From Rhabdophis nuchalis (Eukaryota; Chordata; Lepidosauria; Squamata; Natricidae), in contig CM077658.1 in NCBI GenBank assembly GCA_039707465.1, positions 10,515,074-10,579,073 on the forward strand: a stretch of DNA of 64,000 nucleotides, given 5' to 3'. Positions 56,535-64,000 of this stretch are shown here, in pieces. The position numbers and the translations under genes were made by a program. Every line of letters begins with the position of its first letter. Positions within the stretch are counted from its first letter, which is position 1. The notes under the pieces are model-generated. The model searched no databases. It was not told where the DNA came from and saw only the letters and a program-made list of their open reading frames with translations.

Positions 56535-56587
56535 AGAAATTCCCTAAGAATGGGCTCCAGCATGAGCCTGAAAGCTCAGAAGAGTAA
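56535..56587 (+). repeat. Unnamed dispersed repeat ('GAGAAATTCCCT')
   Basis: AGAGAGAAATTCCCTAAGAA, GGGCTCCAGCATGAGCCTGA and AAGCTCAGAAGAGTAAATCT correspond to sequences at 63378-63435 (plus) and 62890-63250 (minus). The type of element is unknown. Confidence 0.55.
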
Positions 56588-56832
56588 ATCTCTGGTGGCC
56601 CAGTGGTTAGAAGGCAGTACTTCAGGCTACTTCTGCTGCCTGCCGGCTGCCTGCAATTTGGCAGCTCGAATCTCATCAGGCTCAAGGTTGACTCAGCCTT
56701 CCATCCTTCCGAGGTGGGCAAAATGAGGACCCAGATCGTTGGAGGCTGACTATAAATGATTTAGAGAGAGCTGTAGAGCACTGTAAAATCGTATATAAGT
56801 GTAAGTGCTATTGCTATTGCTCTGGTCCTGAT
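56588..56832 (+). mobile_element. tRNA-derived SINE (family B)
   Basis: The tRNA-like head is TCTGGTGGCCCAGTGGTTAG (A box), with CAGCTCGAATCTCATC (B box) near 56663. The body is CAGCCTTCCATCCTTCCGAG and 'AAAATGAGGACCCAGATCG'. The tail is ATCGTATATAAGTGTAAGTG then GCTATT repeats. It appears nearly full length. Confidence 0.88.
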
Positions 56833-58031
56833 GACCGACCCAAATTATGGAAACAAAAACTGTTTTGGGGTCCTCCGCAATTTTTAAAAATGGGAAGAGG
56901 TCCTGAAAGAAAACAGTTTGAAGGAACACCGGGCTAGTAGACAGTCAGCCCACCCCAAAATTATCATAAGCAAACGTTGCAAAGCAGGCCAATGGACCGA
57001 CAAGACCTGGGTTTAAACCATCCACTCAGAGTACATAAGAGCCATTTAATTGCTCAAGCCATTCTCTTTGTAGTGAATCAACAATCCGGAAGAAAAGGCA
57101 CCCTAGCCATCAACCCCCAAATTGCCACACTGCTACACACAATGAGAACTCTGCTGGTCACCCAAACAAGCAAACAAACAACCCAAGTTGAGAGTCACTG
57201 AGTTAAAAAATTAAGTTGTACGGATCAGAAATGTAATCACGGGAGACAAGTTCAAGGATTTTTTTTTTTCCAATCTCGGTGGGGATGCATCAATTTAAAG
57301 TCATGTTACATTAAAAAGAAAAACGTCTGGGAAAGGCTCCCACTTGTCACTTTGGATTAGATTTGTCGTTGTTATCAGGCGGTGCGTTTTACAATCTTCT
57401 TTCACATTTTAAACGTATTGCCTAATGCAGCCACGTAGGGCGTAAAGGAAGCAGTAACATATGACTCCCGATCAGATTGCCGGAGTCTAGGTACCACGAG
57501 CAAATTAACTGAATCTCAGGCAAAAAATAATGCTCATCTTTTTTTTTTTCCCCCTTGGAAAAGCCTACGAAGGTATGAAGATAAACTACCTGCTTTGGAG
57601 TAAAATAATATATAGTGATGCAATTGGAAGGGCTATTCTCCTCCTGAGTATTGCACTTAATTTAAGAATTATACAAAAATCAATTTCTGGTTTATCTCTC
57701 TTCACTTATTTTAGCAAGCCAGGGAGCAATTGCTAGTTTCCATTTAGTAACTTTGGCATCTAAAGGAAACTCTTCATCTTCGCAGCACCTTCTGGCTTAA
57801 TCTCTTAATTTGGTGCCCAACTCTGATTAAGTAAATCTGCATAATAATGGCCTTTTGGCCTTTTTGAGGATATATTTGCAGGATATATTCTATTTCTGTT
57901 GCCTTGCCTTTAGGGCTGTCTTTTAAGTATCTCAAATAAAAAAGTCAGATTTTATAAAAATGCTGGTAACGAATTCCTAAACAGCAATCCAAAACTGTGC
58001 CTTACGTCTTTGAGAACAGCATCCCCTAGAG
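56833..58031. other. Unique sequence
   Basis: About 1.2 kb without recognised repeats or exons. Short frames here have no domains. Confidence 0.4.
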
Positions 58032-58300
58032 CAGGAGTGTCAAACTCAAGGCCTGTGGGCCGCATCCAGCCCATGGGGAACCCTGGAAACAGCGAAGGAT
58101 CAGCCTGCGGTGCCTCTGTTACCAAAAACGGAGCTTGGGAGGGCTGCAGGAGTTCCAGTTTCACTGGCAGAGGGCTGCAGGAGGTCATCACAGCTGAAAA
58201 CGGAGCTTGGCAGTCCATTTTGGCTGGCAGAGTGCTCGGGCCACCACCGGCACGTCCGACACGAGTGACATTGAGCTGACCATGCCCACCCTGGGCACGC
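58032..58300. mobile_element. hAT-like element, left part
   Basis: CAGGAGTGTCAAACTCAAGG followed by CCTGTGGGCCGC matches the common hAT terminus that starts CAGGGGTGTCAAACTCA. The right terminus and target-site copy of CCCTAGAG (58024-58031) are not found, so the element is truncated or overwritten. AACGGAGCTTGG occurs twice (58128, 58199), showing internal repetition. Confidence 0.6.
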
Positions 58301-58304
58301 CCAC

Positions 58305-58365
58305 CAGAGGTGATATTCAGTCGGTTCGGACCGGTTTGCCCAAACCAGTAGCGGAAATCATGGGT
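58305..58365. mobile_element. hAT family D, left-end fragment
   Basis: CAGAGGTGATATTCAGTCGG, TTCGGACCGGTTTGCCC and AAACCAGTAGCGGAAATCAT match the left arm of the element at 37020. The right end is not found. Confidence 0.6.
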
Positions 58366-59570
58366 AGGCTTTCTCTCCCACCCTGGCTCTATGCCATCCT
58401 ATTTAGGCACATTTTTAAAGATCTGAACTGCTATGTTTTGAAAACCTGGCTCTATTGCTCATTCTTTGGTGAGGGTGAGTGAAGTCTCTTTTAGGGTCGT
58501 TTTTGGGCCTGTTGTTTTTCGTTTTTGCCCAGCTTTTGCTGTCTTTTATTTTTATTTTTGATCACTGTTGCCTTTAAAACAATTAGTCCCTTTTAATAAT
58601 TTAAACAATACAGTCAAAAGGCGAACGGAGGTAGATGCCAGCATTTCCTATTGACTCATTAGTACCTACATTAGAACACGGCTGAAAATCAGCCTCCAAT
58701 ATAAGATCTAGCAAGAGCATTAATTAAGCCTATAACCTATGCAAAAAAGCAAGCAATGACATTGCATCATTGTATTGCTTTTCTGTTAAAAACCCAAAAG
58801 TTGATGGAAGCTGGGCAGAAGATAAATTGCATAATAATGGATAAATATCTAAACAATAGATAAAAATGCCCATTCCAGTCTAAGCATCTAACATTAACCA
58901 CAATAAATCAGTCACATGAGGCTGAATTACCTCACTTGATATATCAAGTTTTGTGTGTCAGAGGAAACACTCCTTTTTAAAAACAACCTGTATCTTACAC
59001 TAAAATGAAGCAGTGAGAAGATCATAATTAAGCTTTTTTTTTTAATGTTCTTGCATCCCTCATTTTTTTTCAGGTTCTAGAAACATTCTTTCTTCTTTCA
59101 ATGTTATCTTCGGCATGAAAAGCAGATCACCAAGTAGATCACTTTCAGTTTGAGAAGCCATGCTTAAATAATTTAGCTGTTCAAAAGAATCTTTAACTAT
59201 AAATGCAGTTTAACAATGCTGCAGATTAACTACAAAAAGAAATTAACACAGCCTTGAGGGTGAGGAGAGGAGATAACATTCTTCTAAAGCTTTTTATGTC
59301 ATGCTGATTTTATAGTTATATCCGAATCTGCTAATATTTTTTTTAAGGGAGACTATCAAGGAAGAAATTATTTAAATTGACTGCAAAGAAAGTGGTCCTT
59401 GCTGAAACTTTGCACTGCGATTCGTAAGAGCATACATAGCATTCATATGGTCTTCATAACACATATTAGTTTTATTTAAAATCAGTGCTTGCCAAACCTG
59501 GCTAAATTACCCAAAATTGGATAAAAGAAATTTATTTGGGAACAACACAACACAACACACACACAAAAAG
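58366..59570. other. Mostly unique sequence
   Basis: 58366-58600 keeps a weak LINE-like C-terminus (LKTWLYCSFFGEGE) and may be an old L2-group remnant. The rest shows no gene or repeat apart from a CA-rich tract near 59548. Confidence 0.35.
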
Positions 59571-59900
59571 GTTCCTGCAGGTCCCTTGGACTGCAAGGCG
59601 ATCAAACTGGTCAACCCTGACTGCTCTTTAGAAGGCCAGATCCTGAAGAGGAAACTCAAAGACTTTGGCCACCTAATGAGAAGGAAGGACTCCCTGAAGA
59701 AGAGCCTCATGCTGGGAACGATGGAGGGCAAAAGAAGAAGGGGACGGCAGAGAATGAGGTTTGCTGGATGGAGTCACCGAAGCAGTCGGCGTGAGCTTCA
59801 ATGGACTCCAGAGGATGGTAGAGGACAGGCCTGGAGGAACGTTGTCCATGGGGTCGCAATGGGTTGGACACAACTTCACAATTTAACCACAACAAAACAG
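59571..59900 (+). mobile_element. Bov-B (RTE) LINE 3' end, open frame
   Basis: The frame is open through the ORF2 C-terminus: [51 protein letters not shown] and [16 protein letters not shown], then VVHGVAMGWTQLHNL. Bovine Bov-B has the same blocks (RRGRQRMRW, VHGVAKSRT.L). The 3' end has GTTGGACACAACTTCACAAT and an ACA-rich tail. It is 5'-truncated but well preserved, so it is a fairly recent copy. Confidence 0.92.
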
Positions 59901-60072
59901 CACAAACCCATTAGCCATCATAACAGGAACATTTAATTTGACATAAAGTTTGCTCCATGTATTAAAATGTATTTGAAAATCTCCCAAACGTATTCCTAAT
60001 AACACAAGAACTGTTGAAATAACCAATAGTAAGCTTCTGAAATATTATTCAATAATACTATTTTTATAATAC
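59901..60072. other. Unique sequence
   Basis: Nothing recognised. Confidence 0.4.
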
Positions 60073-60180
60073 AGGTAGTCCTTGAGTTACAACTATTTAT
60101 AGTGACCATTCAAAATTATAATGCTGTCGGAGAAAGGGACATATTGCTGGTCCTTAAGTTTGATAAAATGTCAATAAGTT
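60073..60180 (+). mobile_element. 'CAGGTAGTCCT' DNA element, left fragment
   Basis: CAGGTAGTCCTTGAGTTACA, 'AGTGACCATTCAAAATTA', then divergence. Only the left end of the family is present. Confidence 0.6.
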
Positions 60181-60699
60181 GTTTTTAAATAGTGAAGGAA
60201 AAAGTTTGAGATGCATGGTTTTATGGCAATTCCATAAGAAACTATATTAGAACTCACAATCACACACAATCAGCAACTTGCTTCTGAATAATGCAAGAGG
60301 TTTTATGGGTGTGATCACTGCAACTCACAAGAGGACCATTTGCATTTACCAATACAATCTGACAGCCCGGTAAAACAGTGTATTAAAAATTCTCTGTAGT
60401 ATTGACTACCATGAGCAGCTAAATACAGTACAGTTCAATTAACGGCTCTTCAATATACAGTTATTTTTTCTTTAATTTTGATCTACAGTCCAGATTGAAA
60501 TGAAGAATGTTGAAATAGGGGGCTCCTTTCAATATTCAAAGCATCTTACAAAGCAATTTATCAAGCTTGTAATGATTTATGCTCCAGCATGAGTGAATGA
60601 AAAATGGAAGACGACCCATTTTGGACAGTGGGTACATACATTTTCCTATGAAAACTACAGGTACTTACAACTGGTCCACACTTTGTCAGGGTTCCTATA
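60181..60699. other. Unique sequence
   Basis: No gene or repeat recognised. Confidence 0.4.
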
Positions 60700-61025
60700 C
60701 TAAAGTTAAAGGTTCTCCCGCACATGCCTGCTAGTCGTTTCTGGCTCTAGGGTGGTGTTCATCTCCATTTCTAAGCTGAAGAGCTAGCACTGTCCAAAGA
60801 TCTCTCCATGGTCTTGTGGCCAGCATGACTCAATGGTGAAGGCGCACGGAAAGCTGTTCCCTTCCCACCCAAGTAGTTTTTACTTGCATTTTTTACGTGC
60901 TTTCGAACTGCTAGGTTGGCAGAAGCTGGGACAAGTAACGGGAGCTCACCCTGTTACACAGCACTAGGGATTCTGCCAACTTTCTGATCAACAAGCTCAG
61001 TGTCTTAGCCACTGAGCCACCACAT
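60700..61025 (-). mobile_element. tRNA-derived SINE (family A)
   Basis: The plus strand runs from TAAAGTTAAAGGTTCTCCCG through 'CTAGCACTGTCCAAAGATC', 'TAGGTTGGCAGAAGCTGGG' and GTTACACAGCACTAGGGATT to CTTAGCCACTGAGCCACCAC. Reversed, the head has TGGCTCAGTGGCTAAGAC (A box). The B box is damaged by a short deletion. Confidence 0.88.
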
Positions 61026-61777
61026 CAGGGTTCTTACCGATGCCCTAATTAAATCATGAGCCTCAAGCCAAGCTTCAAAAGAAATCCAGTTATTTATTAG
61101 GAGCTTCATGTCAGCACAATCCAAGTGAAGCCAACTCTGACCTCACTTAATTCATGCCTTGGCTCTGACCGTTTTCCCCCTCCCACCAAGGTGTGTCATC
61201 AGTCACATTCCCCAACGAGGCAATTTCGCGGGTTGTAGAAGTCACTCCCTCCGGCTACTGCGGGCCCCCTTGGAGATTACCTTGACGTTGCCACTGGAAT
61301 GTGCTTTGTTTTGACTGAAATGCACATTCTTCAATGCAGTGCGAGGCTCAGTTTTCCCATCGCCCTGCCTATGGCAACTCGAGAGCAGGTCAGGAATGCT
61401 TCATGAGTTGACACACTTACAATCATTGCAGTATCCCCATGGTGATGTGATCAAAATTCACATGCTTGCAACCCAACATGTATTTCACAAACACACACAC
61501 ACACACACCAAGAAAAAAATCTGGAGTTAAATTACTTTTCCCATGTAATTGTCCATTTACAGAAATGGAAGAAAATGCAGATGCATTAACTTTTAAAACT
61601 GATATGAGAAAGAACACTGGCAAAACAATGTCCAGAAATTTGTTTGAGAAATATCACTCAGAATTTTAGCATGTAAATAGTTATTCAATTGAAAGAGGTG
61701 TGAAAGAACCAGAGGATGTAGAGAAATAAAGTTCTCTTGTTCTAAAGATTTTGTGGGATCCAGTTATGGTTAAAAGA
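61026..61777. other. Unique sequence with CA repeat
   Basis: An AC microsatellite at 61489-61508. No gene recognised. Confidence 0.4.
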
Positions 61778-61868
61778 AGGCATGATACTTGGAATAGGCT
61801 GTCTCCCATCCAAATATTAACCAGGTTCAACCCTGCTTAACTTTCTGAGATTAGCCCAACTTGATTCA
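61778..61868 (-). pseudogene. 5S-rRNA-like sequence
   Basis: On the minus strand it reads GGGCTAATCTCAGAAAGTTA, AGCAGGGTTGAACCTGGTTA and ATATTTGGATGGGAGACAGC. This parallels the vertebrate 5S rRNA run TCTCGGAAGCTAAGCAGGGT, CGGGCCTGGTTAGTACTTGG and ATGGGAGACCGCC, which contains the internal control region for polymerase III. There are several substitutions, and the 5S 5' third is absent. It may be a 5S pseudogene or the head of a 5S-derived SINE; a SINE is more likely for an isolated copy. Confidence 0.7.
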
Positions 61869-62889
61869 CAGCCATCAAGCATCACATTAAAAATTGGAAC
61901 AGGTTGATGTACTATAAAGGCTGAATCTGTACTAAATCGATTGTATTGCATTATATCCCAGTTGGCATAAATGGAACGTCTTCAGAATAAGTTTGAGGTC
62001 AGCTCTATTGGTATCACCTAGTTTCATCTCCTCTTTTATTACGAGTGGCACTTTTTTAAATCTTAACTCAGCACTGCAATTTTAATTGTCAAAGAAATAA
62101 CATTTAACATTTACTGTAATTAATTCAAGATTATTTAGAATAACTGCACTAATTGGTATGTACCGCAAATCTGCAGCACTGCAGAATTAAAAATAAACTT
62201 CACAAAGATATAATTTACCGCTAACCCATGCTTAACAATTAAAGTTAGTTTTTAACGATTTATTTCAATCTATTTTCTTTTTATTAGCTGCAACACAATA
62301 ATGAGGTGTACTGAATTCTGGCTTTCCAAGCACCTAGATTATAAAACATAATTATACAAATTAATTAGAAGCAAGTGCATACATTTATGCTTGTGTTTGT
62401 TACCACAGAATATTAAACATGACAAAGGTAAAAACAAGCATACTTCTTGTCAGTGGCATAAAAAGAAACAGTTCTGAGATTTCAACTCCTTAACAAGAGA
62501 CGCCCAAGAATAGCGTCTGTCACTGATCAATAAGCACATCAGAAGTCAAGAAGCAACTACAAAAATTCTCTTAAAAGGAAAATATGTGGGAGAAACTTCA
62601 AAGTTGTTGGACTTTATTTATTTAGCTACAAAACCTGTTTCAGTTGCCAAATTACTTAGCTGATGTTGATACAGCCACATTATTCAATTCACATTTTTCC
62701 TTTTCACATACATTTTCAGAAAAGCCGTAATAATCATACCCAGCTCCAGCTCCTTTCAAGTTCCTTCAGGGAAGTAAGGTCTCTGTATGTTTGGTCTAGA
62801 ATGCTTTAGAATTTCCTGGCCCTGAATAATCCTTTGAAAATGTGGTGCACAAAGAACACATAGTTATATCTGCCCATAAAGGGAAAAAA
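61869..62889. other. AT-rich unique sequence
   Basis: About 1 kb. 62035-62420 is non-repetitive and dense in AATTA/TAATT cores (CTGTAATTAATTCAAG, ACAAATTAATTAGAAG). No exon seen. Confidence 0.4.
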
Positions 62890-63250
62890 CATCAGAGAAT
62901 TTATTCGAGTCAACCAATATGCCAAGATCCAATGTGGGTTGGTCACTGGAACAAGAGGTTTAGTCTTCCAAGCTTTCGGATCAGAGGTGGATTCGGCTGA
63001 ACCAGTAGTGCTGATTTGGCCTGGATCACAGAACTGGCAGCAAGCCAGGCTGGCCACGCCCATGAACCGGTTCCCCGGTCTCTTCTGCTGGCATGTTTCT
63101 GTGCATGAACAATTTTCAGCAACTGGGCATGCACGAGTAATGCACAGCAGATGTATGTGAGCACGAAGCGAACCGGTAACAATCAGTACAGGAACCCACC
63201 CCTGTTTCAGATGCATGTTGGAGCTCATCCTCAGGGACCTTCTCTCTAGA
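62890..63250 (-). repeat. Unnamed dispersed repeat, interrupted
   Basis: Reversed, it reads CTAGAGAGAAGGTCCCTGAG, GATGAGCTCCAACATGCAT, then (after the hAT insertion) GCTTGGAAGACTAAACCTC and TTGTTCCAGTGACCAACC. It is related to 56535-56587 and 63378-63435. Confidence 0.55.
62982..63204. mobile_element. 223-bp hAT MITE, family D
   Basis: The left end CAGAGGTGGATTCGGCTGAA and the right end AGTACAGGAACCCACCCCTG are inverted. The flanking 8-mers TTTCGGAT (62974-62981) and TTTCAGAT (63205-63212) differ by a CpG-type transition. CGAACCGGTAAC is the subterminal family D motif. It is inserted in the dispersed repeat 62890-63250. Confidence 0.85.
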
Positions 63251-63251
63251 A

Positions 63252-63357
63252 CAGAGGTTCCCAAACTTGGCAACTTTAAGACTTGCGGACTTCAACTTCC
63301 AGAATTCTGGGTGTTGAAGTCCGCAAGTCTTAAAGTTGCCAAGTTTGGGAACCTCTG
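63252..63357. mobile_element. 106-bp palindromic hAT MITE
   Basis: It is a near-perfect hairpin: CAGAGGTTCCCAAACTTGGC on the left and GCCAAGTTTGGGAACCTCTG on the right, with a small centre around GAATTCTGGGTG. Exact target-site duplications CTCTAGAA lie at 63244-63251 and 63358-63365. It is related in design to the 135-bp MITEs but a different sequence family. Confidence 0.93.
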
Positions 63358-63377
63358 CTCTAGAATGTGTGACACAC

Positions 63378-63435
63378 TCTGCTAGAGAGAAATTCCCTGA
63401 GGATGAGCTCCAAAATGAGTCTAAAAGCTGGTGTC
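63378..63435 (+). repeat. Unnamed dispersed repeat, inverted partner
   Basis: TGCTAGAGAGAAATTCCCTG, AGGATGAGCTCC and AAAATGAGTCTAAAAGC are the inverted complement of 63213-63245, so the two copies face each other across the MITE. Confidence 0.6.
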
Positions 63436-64000
63436 AGACTTGCCACAATTTAATCCTCTAAATAGAAATGATCCTTGGCTCCATTTGTTGAGAAAGGTAT
63501 AGAAATCAAGTGTATTGCAGTTGTGCAAAGCCAAAACTGAAAATTGCGTGTCCAAATCCTTAAATTCTACTTTTCCCTCCCTTAACTGTCTCTTGCTCCT
63601 ACTCCGGTGTAACCTCTCAGGTTCAAGCAACATGTTTTCATAACGGTGGGTCCAAGTGCAGTTTGGTAGGCGGCTCCCTCCTCCTTCTGGCTGGGCGACC
63701 TTGAGGCAGCTTCTCGAGAAAGCACAGAACTTACTTTCATTTCCCCAAGCGTTCCCCAGCCGCACAGTTCATGTCAGTCTGTCACCACAAGCAGCAAAAC
63801 GCAAGCGATCACAAGGTGGCAGATGACAGCTGGGAAAACCAAACCTCTCATCTCAGTGCCCAACCCAGACTAGATCATGGAACATTATCCTGGGACATGT
63901 ACCAACCAAAATGGCATGCATGCACATACACATAACAAGAAATAGCAAGCTTTTAAGTTCTCAAAAAACAAGCAAACCAGAAAAGCAGGAAAGATTATCA
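63436..64000. other. Unique sequence to window end
   Basis: No repeat recognised. The 114-codon minus-strand frame at 63421-63765 starts inside repeat sequence and has no recognisable domain. I do not call it a gene. Confidence 0.4.

Noticed and set aside
63421..63765. 114-codon minus-strand frame as a gene
   Set aside because: It overlaps the dispersed repeat at its end, and no domain or splice context is recognisable.

Overview
The window looks like nuclear DNA from a snake, most likely an advanced (colubroid) snake. The basis is the repeat set: LINEs with a pentanucleotide AGAAT/AATAG tail of the kind described for snake CR1-L3 ('Snake1') elements, Bov-B (RTE) LINEs, chicken-like CR1, young L2-clade LINEs, squamate-type tRNA-derived SINEs, many hAT-type MITEs and a DIRS retrotransposon. 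Family names come from memory of sequence patterns, not from a database search. I find no convincing host protein-coding exon, so the window is probably intergenic or lies in a large intron. Every long reading frame with recognisable domains belongs to a transposable element.

Layout. 1-4.2 kb: an L2 3' end, a CR1 fragment and otherwise unique sequence. 4.2-6.2 kb: two copies of a 'CAGGTAGTCCT' inverted-repeat DNA element, one broken by a tRNA-SINE and one by a Snake1 LINE, then a 135-bp palindromic MITE. 6.2-15.6 kb: mostly AT-rich single-copy sequence, with a GC-rich 451-bp hAT element and an old L2. 15.6-26.9 kb: RTE/Bov-B and CR1 pieces, a long AGAAT array, and a hAT insertion whose right junction was later tandemly duplicated. 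26.9-32.4 kb: three L2 3' ends, one nested inside a hAT element that abuts a second hAT. 33-43 kb: a GGAA array, a Snake1 LINE, a hAT element that grew an eight-copy minisatellite, CR1, Bov-B and SINEs.

44.1-55.3 kb is the TE core. It holds a nearly full-length L2 LINE on the minus strand (endonuclease plus reverse transcriptase, one frameshift) with a CpG-rich probable 5' region. Next to it is an apparently complete DIRS retrotransposon, also on the minus strand, with Gag, RT/RNase H and tyrosine recombinase frames all open, inverted terminal repeats and a textbook internal complementary region. 55.3-64 kb returns to unique sequence with SINEs, Bov-B, a 5S-rRNA-like sequence and an inverted pair of an unnamed repeat around a palindromic MITE.

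The only set of genes that act together is the DIRS trio: Gag packages the RNA, RT/RNase H copies it, the internal complementary region templates circle closure, and the tyrosine recombinase integrates the circle. Twelve hAT-type elements are recognised. Seven have exact 8-bp target-site duplications, four have near-matching ones with one or two mismatches, and one is truncated.
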